From Ferruginibacter sp. (lineage in GTDB: Bacteria > Bacteroidota > Bacteroidia > Chitinophagales > Chitinophagaceae), in the NCBI GenBank assembly GCA_017983695.1, contig JAGOAX010000014.1, positions 23,184-87,183 of the forward strand: 64,000 nucleotides of DNA. Direction: 5' to 3'. How positions within the stretch are numbered: position 1 is the stretch's first letter; the number at the start of each line of letters is the position of its first letter. The notes beneath the pieces were generated by a model. The model saw only the letters and a list, made by a program, of their open reading frames with translations. It did no database searches and was not told the DNA's origin. Of the stretch, positions 34,546 to 41,158 are shown in pieces. The translations under genes were made by a program, and so were the position numbers.

Positions 34546-34617
34546 GGATGAATAGCTCAACGGCAGAGCAGGTGTTTGTTAGGCACCAGGTTGAAAGTTC
34601 GAATCTTTCTTCATCCT
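34546..34617 (+). tRNA. tRNA-Asn (GTT)
   Basis: 72 nt. GGATGAA/TTCATCC, GCTC-AACGGCA-GAGC, GGTGT-TTGTTAG-GCACC, GAAAG-TTCGAAT-CTTTC. Position 73 is T, unusual for Asn (normally G). Confidence 0.9.
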
Positions 34618-34629
34618 CAAAAATATTCT

Positions 34630-34724
34630 GGAGAGTTGATCCCGATAATAATCGGGAGTAATGTAATGGTTTGCTAAACCATCGCCGTTAATTCGGTGCA
34701 AAGGTTCGAATCCTTTACTCTCCG
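34630..34724 (+). tRNA. tRNA-Ser (GCT) with palindrome in place of the D-arm
   Basis: 95 nt. Acceptor GGAGAGT/ACTCTCC, anticodon arm ATGGT-TTGCTAA-ACCAT, long variable arm, T-arm AAAGG-TTCGAAT-CCTTT and G73 fit tRNA-Ser. The D region (34637-34665) is 29 nt and holds TCCCGAT-AATA-ATCGGGA (34640-34657), a perfect 7-bp hairpin of the dispersed family, at the same place as in the array tRNA-Gln. Confidence 0.8.
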
Positions 34725-34729
34725 CAAAC

Positions 34730-34823
34730 GTCCTGCTGGCAGACATGGCTGTATGCATTCGACTGCAAATCGAAAGAAGGAAGCCTGCCTGCCGGCAGGC
34801 AGGTTCGAATCTTCCGCAGGACT
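34730..34823 (+). tRNA. tRNA-Cys (GCA) with 20-nt palindrome between T-stem and T-loop
   Basis: Acceptor GTCCTGC/GCAGGAC, anticodon arm TTCGA-CTGCAAA-TCGAA, T-stem GGAAG/CTTCC, loop TTCGAAT, and T73 (Cys identity) are all present. A perfect 20-nt palindrome of the CCTGCC/GGCAGG type (34784-34803) sits exactly between G53 and T54. Without it the tRNA is 74 nt and canonical. The same palindrome type is translated in the small ORF at 33510. Confidence 0.85.
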
Positions 34824-34837
34824 CGGGAAAAAATGTG

Positions 34838-34927
34838 TGAACGGAGATGTAAAAAGATGGTAAGGATTAACAGGATTAAAAGCAAATCATTTTAATCCTG
34901 TTAATCTACCAAAATCATCGTTCAGAC
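34838..34927. repeat. GTCTGAAC/GGATT dispersed palindrome, full copy
   Basis: TGAACGGAGATG and AAGGATTAACAGGATT on the left mirror AATCCTGTTAATC and CATCGTTCAGAC on the right. It sits between tRNA-Cys and tRNA-Phe. Confidence 0.8.
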
Positions 34928-34936
34928 AAAAAAAAT

Positions 34937-35009
34937 GGTGCTTTGGCAGAATGGATATATGCACCGGAGTGAAATCCCGGACATCGTGGTTCAATTCCAC
35001 GGAGCACCA
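34937..35009 (+). tRNA. tRNA-Phe (GAA)
   Basis: 73 nt. GGTGCTT/GAGCACC, anticodon arm CCGGA-GTGAAAT-CCCGG (A-C mismatch next to the loop), T-arm CGTGG-TTCAATT-CCACG, A73. Last member of the main array, 111 bases before the AAA ATPase gene. Confidence 0.85.
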
Positions 35010-35120
35010 CATTTATTAAAACAATAAAATTAAAGATCATGTTCACTCGTGTAATCAATTAGCTGTGTTTATCCTTAACCAGGATTTCAGATGATTAATT
35101 AACTATTTAAAAATTAAAAA

Positions 35121-36194
35121 ATGGACAATTTATTCAACCAAAAGGTCATCAACACTAACAACCTGTTTGATGATACTTTTTTGGATACGAAAATATTATA
35201 CCTGTATTGTTTTAACGGGCTGCCCTGTTTAAACTTTATAAATAATGTAGATGGCGAAAAAGCCTTTGCAATGTTTAAAGAAAAGTTTCAGCACCTTATC
35301 AGCAACGTACACCAATACAAATGGTATAAAAGAAAAAAAAAGAAATACCAGTTTGATAAAACAGTGGTCATTCTTAAAAACAATTGCCTGCTGGAGTTTG
35401 ATGACAGCTATTGCGAAATATTGCATGATGGTACGCAGGCTGCTTTTATACAGGAGCTGACAGACCTGGTAAATCTTTTTAAAGAACGACAAAGAAAGCA
35501 GCCGCAGGAAATAAACCTGATCGTAAAAACGGGCAGGGGGCTGGACTTAAAAGCAATGGAAATAAAAAGAACAAAACTGGCGATTGAACTTTTTTACGAA
35601 AATGATTTTGCCGAAACAGATGCGCTGATACAAAAAAGGCTGAATGCTAAAAATGACAAAGGCATTGTGTTGCTGCACGGCTTACCGGGCACAGGCAAAA
35701 CAACTTACCTGCGTTACCTGATCGGGAAGATAAAAAAACGGGTATTGTTTTTATCACCAACAGTGGCCGACAACCTGATGGATCCGGAGTTTGTGGAATT
35801 GCTGATCGATAACCCTAATACGGTGTTGATAATTGAAGATGCGGAAAATATTATTATGGACAGAAGGCAAAGCAACAGTTCATCAGTATCAAACCTGTTG
35901 AATATTTCCGACGGGTTGCTGGCAGATTTTTTAAATGTGCAACTCATCTGCACCTTCAATAATTCGCTAACACTTGTAGATAGTGCTTTAATGCGCAAGG
36001 GAAGATTGATAGCGAAATACGAATTTGGAAAACTGGGTGTAAAAAAATCGCAGGCATTAAGTGATCATTTCGGCAACAATACCATTATTAACAAACCCAT
36101 GACGATTGCAGAAATTGCCAATCAGCATGAAAAAGACCAACAGCCACAAAAAATTGAAGTGCTGGGGTTCAGAAGAGAATTTATTGAAAATTAA
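35121..36194 (+). CDS. AAA-family ATPase of the tRNA/RtcB locus
   Basis: 357 residues. Residues 1-175 match no known domain by eye and are Lys-rich with strand-like segments. The AAA core has Walker A GLPGTGKT at 187-194, Walker B VLIIED at 235-240, sensor 1 TFNN at 278-281 and an arginine-finger-like MRKGRL at 291-296, closest in style to BCS1/clamp-loader-like AAA proteins. The likely start follows an A-rich leader typical of the phylum. It is co-oriented with the tRNA array upstream and the YkuK-like gene 20 bases downstream. It may remodel an RNA-protein complex, but this is inference from context. Confidence 0.85.
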   Translation: MDNLFNQKVINTNNLFDDTFLDTKILYLYCFNGLPCLNFINNVDGEKAFAMFKEKFQHLISNVHQYKWYKRKKKKYQFDKTVVILKNNCLLEFDDSYCEILHDGTQAAFIQELTDLVNLFKERQRKQPQEINLIVKTGRGLDLKAMEIKRTKLAIELFYENDFAETDALIQKRLNAKNDKGIVLLHGLPGTGKTTYLRYLIGKIKKRVLFLSPTVADNLMDPEFVELLIDNPNTVLIIEDAENIIMDRRQSNSSSVSNLLNISDGLLADFLNVQLICTFNNSLTLVDSALMRKGRLIAKYEFGKLGVKKSQALSDHFGNNTIINKPMTIAEIANQHEKDQQPQKIEVLGFRREFIEN

Positions 36195-36214
36195 AAAACC
36201 CTGTTGGGAAAACA

Positions 36215-36718
36215 ATGCAACAGCAATGGAGAAAATTAAGCGGACAAAAAATTAACCGGCCAATTGAAGATGAGATAAGGGCAGTGATTGTAAAAGAAAA
36301 AGAAATGGGCCACCAGTTAAAAGTATGTATTGGTACCGATAGCCAGGTAAAAGCCTGTCCCGGTCGAAGCATCGGGAGTAAGGAGACTGAGTTTGCCACT
36401 GTAATTGTTTTTATACGGAAAGGTAAAGGAGGATTTATGTATATCAACAACGAAATTACTTTGCAAAAAATGAGCATTAAACAACGGATGCTTGCCGAAG
36501 TGGCAAAAAGTATTGAAGTAGCTTATGAGTTGTGCAGAATTTTTACGGTGTACAATGTAGATATGGAAGTGCACGCTGACATTAACACCAACCCGTCATT
36601 TAAAAGTAATGATGCGTTGAAAGAAGCGATGGGTTACATTATGGGAATGGGTTTTGCTTTTAAAGCCAAACCCGATGCTTTTGCAAGCAGCAGTTGTGCA
36701 AATAAAGTGGTACAGTAA
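36215..36718 (+). CDS. YkuK-like RNase H-fold protein (DUF458)
   Basis: 167 residues from an ATG at 36215. YkuK landmarks are KVCIGTDSQ (first acidic residue), EFATVIVFIRKGKGGFMY, VHADINTNPSFKSND and GYIMGMGFAFKAKPDAFASSSCANK. The family has the RNase H fold; its acidic residues suggest a nuclease, but activity has not been shown. Residues about 48-56 (ACPGRSIGS) are encoded by an in-frame CCCGGT...ATCGGG palindrome between the first two strands. It follows the AAA gene by 20 bases and probably shares its transcript. Confidence 0.82.
   Translation: MQQQWRKLSGQKINRPIEDEIRAVIVKEKEMGHQLKVCIGTDSQVKACPGRSIGSKETEFATVIVFIRKGKGGFMYINNEITLQKMSIKQRMLAEVAKSIEVAYELCRIFTVYNVDMEVHADINTNPSFKSNDALKEAMGYIMGMGFAFKAKPDAFASSSCANKVVQ
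36358..36377. repeat. CCCGAT-type palindrome inside the YkuK-like gene
   Basis: TCCCGGT-CGAAGC-ATCGGGA (one G-T pair in the stem), translated in frame. Confidence 0.75.
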
Positions 36719-36887
36719 GTTCATTAAAATATTGTTGAAGTAAAATTCAACACAAAAGCTTGCTTAACGGCAAGACGGATACATGCCTGTTACCAGCAAA
36801 CCGGATGTGTGTTTTTAAAAAGCACCATAGTACAGACGTAGTAACTATCTGTATGCTGTTGCGGCAATAGTGCAATATCCGCCATCA

Positions 36888-36957
36888 CCTACGGGACAGA
36901 GGTTCGACTCCTCTCGGGTTAAAACCTGGTAGCTCAGTTGGTTAGAGCAGTAGACAA
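36888..36957 (+). tRNA. tRNA-like unit I: 3' half before 5' half (permuted arrangement)
   Basis: Order on the strand: CTAC (36889-36892), GGGAC, T-arm AGAGG-TTCGACT-CCTCT, CGGGTT (36915-36920), two bases, AACCTG (36923-36928), D-arm GCTC-AGTTGGTTA-GAGC, A, GTAG (36950-36953). CGGGTT pairs with AACCTG as an acceptor stem and GTAG with CTAC as an anticodon stem, each at the right distance from the T- and D-arms. This fits a circularly permuted tRNA. The anticodon cannot be assigned, one extra G lies before the D-arm, and decay of two tRNAs is possible. Confidence 0.45.
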
Positions 36958-36960
36958 TTT

Positions 36961-37057
36961 GTGGGTTCGACTCCCACTTCTTCCTTGTGAAGAATGGCGA
37001 AAATGGTAGACGCAAAGCAATGAGGGATGCTTCGATTAAAGAAGAACACCACTTCTT
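36961..37057 (+). tRNA. tRNA-like unit II: T-arm and 3' acceptor before a tRNA-Leu(GAG)-like 5' part
   Basis: T-arm GTGGG-TTCGACT-CCCAC, then TTCTTC (36978-36983), a 5-nt linker, GAAGAA (36989-36994), T8 G9, D-arm GCG-AAAATGGTAGA-CGC, anticodon stem AAGCA/TGCTT around ATGAGGGA (anticodon GAG), then a hairpin AAGAAG/CTTCTT like a class II variable arm. The D-arm closely resembles tRNA-Leu. No T-arm lies downstream; the one upstream has the matching acceptor strand. The anticodon loop has eight bases. Permuted tRNA or fragments. Confidence 0.4.
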
Positions 37058-37338
37058 AAAAAATGGTGAAAACAAAGCCAGTGTATTACCCTTTGTATGT
37101 TATGCCGGTGGCCCCATACAAAAACCGGGTAAATACCAGCAGGCACGAACTGAGGTAGGGCAGGTTTTTACAGCGCAGCAATAATAGTTTTTTACATCCG
37201 TGTAATTAATAAGGTATTGTAAATTGTATTAACCGAGACTATCAAATTCAGCTTCCGTATTTACCCGGTGGCGGTACCCTGGCTCTTTAAAAAATTAATT
37301 AATGCTTGCTGCAAAAACAGCGGGCAAAATAAAACAAA
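37058..37338. other. Stretch before the slipin gene, no convincing gene
   Basis: A 65-codon frame (36987-37184) crosses tRNA-like unit II and is not accepted, although its part after 37023 (ending VGQVFTAQQ) could be a small protein. GCAGGTTTTTACAGC near 37157 resembles a stretch in the small ORF at 33510. The slipin leader is A-rich. No clear promoter box is seen. Confidence 0.4.
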
Positions 37339-38442
37339 ATGAAACAAATAAAAATTAACGCCTACCAAATAGCATTGGTATTTAAAAATGGCGAGTACAA
37401 AAAAGTATTGCAGGAAGGAAAATATTGGTTGTGGTATAACGAAACCATAATGGTATATGATGTAACCAAACCATTTACTGCGCCAATAGAATTAAACATT
37501 TTATTGCAGGATGCTGCATTGGCCAACGCCTTGCAGGTAATTGAAGTAAGCGACAACGAAATTGTGTTGCAGTACCAGGATGGTTTGTTGAAACAGGTAT
37601 TAACTGCAGGCCGTTATGCTTTTTGGAAAAACGCAGTCAACAACTACGAATTTGTAAAAGCAGATATCAGCAAGATCGACATCATTGAAAACATCAGCCG
37701 TGCCGTGTTGCAAAACAAGTTGGTTGCGCCTTATGTGCGTAGCTATACTATAGAAAATTATGAACAGGGTATCTTGTTCATCGATGGTAAGTATGCACAG
37801 ACTTTGCCAGCCGGTGTTTATTACTGGTGGAGGAACAATACCACTGTTGTTATTGGCAAAGCCGATACCCGTATGCAGCAAATAGAGATCAATGGACAGG
37901 AAATTTTAACCAAAGACAAAGCGGCATTGCGTATCAACGGTTATGCCCAATACAAAGTAGCCGATATTGAAAAAGCTTTGTTGCAAAACAAAGATTACGA
38001 ACGGCAGTTGTATGTAGCTTTCCAGTTGGCATTGCGGGAGTATATTGGTGCGTTGGGCTTTGATGAATTGCTGGAGAAAAAAGATACCATTGTGCCATTT
38101 ATTTTGGATGCGGTGAAAAACACTGCCAACGATTTGGGTGTTGCCGTAAATGGTTTCGGTATCCGGGATATCATTTTGCCAGGCGATGTGAAGGACATCA
38201 TGAACAAAGTGTTGGTGGCCGAAAAAAATGCACAGGCCAACAGCATCATGCGGCGTGAAGAAACCGCCAGCACCCGTAGTTTGTTAAACACTGCCAAATT
38301 AATGGAAGACAATACCATGTTGTGGAAATTGAAAGAGATGGAATACGTAGAAAAAATTGCCGACAAGATCAGCAACATCAGCGTAAGTGGTAATGGCGCC
38401 TTGATGGAACAGTTGAAACAGATATTTGTGGCGCAGAAATAG
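37339..38442 (+). CDS. Slipin/SPFH (Band 7) family protein
   Basis: 367 residues. Two copies of an EGKYWLWYNE/PAGVYYWWRN-like beta segment in the N-terminal half lead to the SPFH domain (ILTKDKAALRINGYAQYKVADIEKALLQNKDYERQL and DLGVAVNGFGIRDIILPGDVK) and a C-terminal coiled-coil helix. No membrane helix is obvious. Slipin genes accompany RtcB in RtcR-controlled RNA-repair operons of other bacteria, which supports a link to the rtcB gene downstream. The molecular role there is unknown. Confidence 0.88.
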   Translation: MKQIKINAYQIALVFKNGEYKKVLQEGKYWLWYNETIMVYDVTKPFTAPIELNILLQDAALANALQVIEVSDNEIVLQYQDGLLKQVLTAGRYAFWKNAVNNYEFVKADISKIDIIENISRAVLQNKLVAPYVRSYTIENYEQGILFIDGKYAQTLPAGVYYWWRNNTTVVIGKADTRMQQIEINGQEILTKDKAALRINGYAQYKVADIEKALLQNKDYERQLYVAFQLALREYIGALGFDELLEKKDTIVPFILDAVKNTANDLGVAVNGFGIRDIILPGDVKDIMNKVLVAEKNAQANSIMRREETASTRSLLNTAKLMEDNTMLWKLKEMEYVEKIADKISNISVSGNGALMEQLKQIFVAQK

Positions 38443-38443
38443 T

Positions 38444-38529
38444 TTGAATGGGGATTTGGGTGGATTAACTAGATGATTAGGATTTAAATCCTTTTAATCT
38501 TTTCAATCTGCCCAAATCATAGTTCAGAC
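38444..38529. repeat. GTCTGAAC/GGATT dispersed palindrome, full copy
   Basis: TTGAATGGGGATTTGGGTGG on the left mirrors CCCAAATCATAGTTCAGACT-like sequence on the right, with GATTAGGATT and AATCCTTTTAATC arms between. It starts two bases after the slipin stop and could terminate its transcript. Confidence 0.75.
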
Positions 38530-38562
38530 TTTTTTGGAACAGGCTTTTGTAATTCTGCTCAG

Positions 38563-38594
38563 CATCGTTGTGTCACTCACTTGTACGGCATACC
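38563..38594. repeat. Left flank of an AT-rich gene cassette (inverted partner at 39488)
   Basis: CATCGTTGTGTCACTCAC...ACGGCATACC is related in reverse complement to 39488-39521 (GGTATGCCGT...GCGACGCAACGATG). The pair brackets the 264-residue unknown gene. Confidence 0.5.
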
Positions 38595-38667
38595 TTTATT
38601 GAGCTTTTATGGAAGCGGAGGAGGAAAATTAAATTGAACGAAATTATTTTTAAATTAAAATGTAGTT

Positions 38668-39462
38668 ATGAATAAAATATATGAGCACTTAAACCTGATT
38701 TCTTCAACCTCATTAATTGCAATGCCCTTTTTTGAAGGAAAAAAGCAAAACGAACTGGATAGGTTTGTTTATGTTGGAATTAAAAAAATATCTAAAATTT
38801 CTTTGGCATTTCTAAGGCTTTATGAACAAATAGATGATTCTGAAGATTTAGAGTTTTCATTGGGTATTTTGTCAAGGTCGATTATGATGGATATTATTTT
38901 ACATATGGGAATTCAAAAAATATCAATAAAATATAATGGAAATAATTACGATGAAGTTAAGGAGGAAATAAAAAATTACTGTTTAAAAATAATTTCAGAT
39001 GGCACAGCGCATTTAATTGAACAAATACATGAATCGGAAATTCTTTCTATGCAAGAAAAAAGCGATGCTGCTATAAGATTAGCTTCTAAATTTCCTGATG
39101 TTTTTGATTTTTCTACCGATACGCCAAAAAGAAAAAGTGAATATAGGTTTACTCATAGTAAAATTTATAAGGAAAGTAAAGAGCTAAATACTGAACACAA
39201 TAAATCGGTATATCACCTTTATGATTTTTATTCTAAATACGACCATTTAAGTCATTGGACTTCTGAGTTTGACAAAATTCCAATTGAAATCAGAAAAGGT
39301 AAGTTAGACTTATCAATACTTTATATGGGATATCATCTTAAAAATTTATTAGCAATAGCTTATGATTTTGCAGATGGATATACATCACTGTTGCCTTTAA
39401 TTCATGATATAGAAAAAAGTGAAAATGAAAAATTTGATAATGCAGACTCTAAAGTTTTATAG
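38668..39462 (+). CDS. Unknown AT-rich gene between slipin and rtcB
   Basis: 264 residues, helical, soluble, no signal peptide. Codons are visibly more AT-rich than neighbours (many AAA, ATA, TTA, GAA). A C-terminal block, YDFYSKYDHLSHWTSEF, has the Tyr/Ser/His-containing helix style of DUF5677-like proteins, but the match is weak. The gene lies between two related inverted sequences (38563 and 39488) and between two larger dispersed palindromes (38444 and 39557), suggesting it arrived as a cassette. Function unknown. Confidence 0.7.
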   Translation: MNKIYEHLNLISSTSLIAMPFFEGKKQNELDRFVYVGIKKISKISLAFLRLYEQIDDSEDLEFSLGILSRSIMMDIILHMGIQKISIKYNGNNYDEVKEEIKNYCLKIISDGTAHLIEQIHESEILSMQEKSDAAIRLASKFPDVFDFSTDTPKRKSEYRFTHSKIYKESKELNTEHNKSVYHLYDFYSKYDHLSHWTSEFDKIPIEIRKGKLDLSILYMGYHLKNLLAIAYDFADGYTSLLPLIHDIEKSENEKFDNADSKVL

Positions 39463-39487
39463 TTTATCTTTTCTGATGTTCCAAATT

Positions 39488-39521
39488 GGTATGCCGTTGA
39501 AAGGATTGCGACGCAACGATG
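39488..39521. repeat. Right flank of the AT-rich gene cassette
   Basis: Inverted relative of 38563-38594; similar over about 30 positions with gaps, strongest in GGTATGCCGT and GCAACGATG. Confidence 0.5.
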
Positions 39522-39556
39522 ATGCCATAAAAAACTAAAGCTGGTATAAAAAATTA

Positions 39557-39642
39557 AACCACAAGGCACACAAAGGAAGGCAACACAAAGTTCACTAAAC
39601 TACTTGTGTACTTAGTGAAAACCTTAGTGCCCTTTGTGGTTA
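39557..39642. repeat. AACCACAAAG...CTTTGTGGTT dispersed palindrome before rtcB
   Basis: AACCACAAGGCACACAAAGG and AACACAAAGTTCACTAA on the left mirror TTAGTGAA, CTTAGTGCCCTTTGTGGTT on the right. It ends 13 bases before the rtcB ATG, so rtcB's leader or promoter is within or replaced by the repeat. Confidence 0.8.
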
Positions 39643-39654
39643 AAAAAAACAAAA

Positions 39655-41103
39655 ATGAGCAAACTAAAATTAACCGGAAAACAGATCCGTGCTATTGGTT
39701 ACGAAGAAGGGCCGGTAGTAAGTGTGGCCATGCATACCATGTGTACACACTTTAAACATTCCACCGAAGATGAAGCACTGCAAATATTAAAAGATATTTT
39801 AGCTGCACCAGAAAATTATTTGGCAGATGAAGTATTAGGTAAAATTGCAGAGAAATTAATTGTAGTGGAAGAAGAAACAGTAACTGAAATAGCGCTGAAT
39901 GAAAAAGGCGTAGCCTATAATGTGTTTGGCGCAAAACATATTGAAGATGGCGCTTTAGCACAAATGCAAATAGCCGCTAAATTACCTGTGGCGGTTGCCG
40001 GCGCATTAATGCCCGATGCACACCAGGGATATGGTTTACCAATTGGTGGTGTGCTGGCAACTAATAATGCCATCATTCCTTATGCCGTGGGTGTGGATAT
40101 TGGATGCAGAATGTGTTTAAGCATTTTCGCTATTAACCCTGATGAGTTGAAAAAAAGAGAAGCTAATTTTCAAAGAGAATTAGTGGCTAATACTTTGTTT
40201 GGTGCCGGAAGAGAATTTGCAGAAAGAACAGAGCATGAAGTGCTGGATAGAAAAGAATTTACAGAAATTAATTTCTTACAACCATTGCAACATAAAGCAT
40301 TAAAGCAATTAGGTTCCAGCGGCAGCGGTAATCATTTTGTGGAATTTGGCAAAGTAGAAATTACGGATGTAAACAATCCGATGCAATTACCAATTGGAAA
40401 TTATGTTGGTTTATTAAGCCATAGCGGAAGCCGTGGATTAGGTGCCAACATTGCCAACCACTATACACAAATTGCCATGCAAAAAACCGTGTTGCCAAAA
40501 GAAGCCAAACATTTAGCCTGGCTGGATCTGGATACCGAAGCAGGAATAGAATACTGGTTAGCCATGAATTTGGCCGGCGATTATGCAAGTGCCTGTCACC
40601 ATACCATACATGCAAAAATTGCAAAAGCCATTGGCGAAAAACCATTGGCCATGGTGGAGAATCACCACAACTTTGCATGGAAAGAAATGTACAAGGGTAA
40701 CGAAGTAATTGTTCATCGTAAAGGTGCTACACCTGCAGGTAAAGATGTATTGGGAATTATTCCCGGCAGCATGACTGCACCAGGCTTTATTGTGAAAGGT
40801 AAAGGTGAAACGGCTGCATTAAATTCTGCTTCTCACGGAGCAGGAAGGAAAATGAGCCGAAGCAAAGCATTAGCCAACATTACTCATGAAGCGTTGAAAA
40901 AAGAATTAGCAGCGCATGGCGTAAAATTAATTGGCGGTGGGTTGGATGAAGCGCCATTTGCTTACAAAGATATTAACGAAGTGATGCAAAGCCAAACAAC
41001 TTTGGTGGATGTATTGGGTAAGTTTTATCCCGCTATTGTGCAAATGGATGGCAGCGACCAGAAGAAATTCAGGAAGCGGAGAGAAGAGGTGGAGGGAGAG
41101 TAA
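39655..41103 (+). CDS. rtcB: RtcB RNA-splicing ligase
   Basis: 482 residues from ATG 39655; an earlier TTG at 39634 lies in the repeat and is rejected. RtcB motifs are complete: PDAHQGYGLPIGG, GVDIGCRM with metal-binding Cys151, GSGNHFVE, LSHSGSRGLG, VENHHNF and VHRKGATPA with the His354 that is guanylylated, and a GSMTAPGFIVKG block. The enzyme joins 2',3'-cyclic phosphate (or 3'-phosphate) and 5'-OH RNA ends with GTP and Mn. In archaea and animals it joins tRNA halves; in bacteria it repairs cleaved tRNA and rRNA. No RtcA, RtcR or archease gene is in the window. The tRNA array and tRNA-like units lie 2.6-6 kb upstream on the same strand. Confidence 0.97.
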   Translation: MSKLKLTGKQIRAIGYEEGPVVSVAMHTMCTHFKHSTEDEALQILKDILAAPENYLADEVLGKIAEKLIVVEEETVTEIALNEKGVAYNVFGAKHIEDGALAQMQIAAKLPVAVAGALMPDAHQGYGLPIGGVLATNNAIIPYAVGVDIGCRMCLSIFAINPDELKKREANFQRELVANTLFGAGREFAERTEHEVLDRKEFTEINFLQPLQHKALKQLGSSGSGNHFVEFGKVEITDVNNPMQLPIGNYVGLLSHSGSRGLGANIANHYTQIAMQKTVLPKEAKHLAWLDLDTEAGIEYWLAMNLAGDYASACHHTIHAKIAKAIGEKPLAMVENHHNFAWKEMYKGNEVIVHRKGATPAGKDVLGIIPGSMTAPGFIVKGKGETAALNSASHGAGRKMSRSKALANITHEALKKELAAHGVKLIGGGLDEAPFAYKDINEVMQSQTTLVDVLGKFYPAIVQMDGSDQKKFRKRREEVEGE

Positions 41104-41120
41104 TTACACTTTAATATTTT

Positions 41121-41158
41121 AAACTGGCGAACATAATTATGTTCGCCAGTTTATTTTT
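41121..41158. terminator. Bidirectional terminator after rtcB
   Basis: A 16-bp perfect stem, AAACTGGCGAACATAA paired with TTATGTTCGCCAGTTT, followed by ATTTTTT; it lies between rtcB and the convergent 41158 gene. Confidence 0.9.

Noticed and set aside
36841..37060. Two-piece (permuted) tmRNA
   Set aside because: No tmRNA signatures (GGGG..TTTCGAC start, ANDY-like tag ORF, Ala acceptor G3-T70) were found; D-arms are of ordinary tRNA type.
36987..37184. 65-codon ORF before slipin
   Set aside because: Its first part runs through the Leu-like D-arm and anticodon arm of tRNA-like unit II. A shorter protein from 37023 remains possible but unsupported.
37269..37284. Sigma-54 promoter (GG...GC) before the slipin gene, as in RtcR-controlled operons
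   Set aside because: GG and GC elements are present but the spacing is one base too long and the flanking bases do not match; no RtcR gene is in the window.
33545..39642. CRISPR array
   Set aside because: Repeats in this locus are palindromes of several families at irregular spacing, with no regular spacers and no cas genes.
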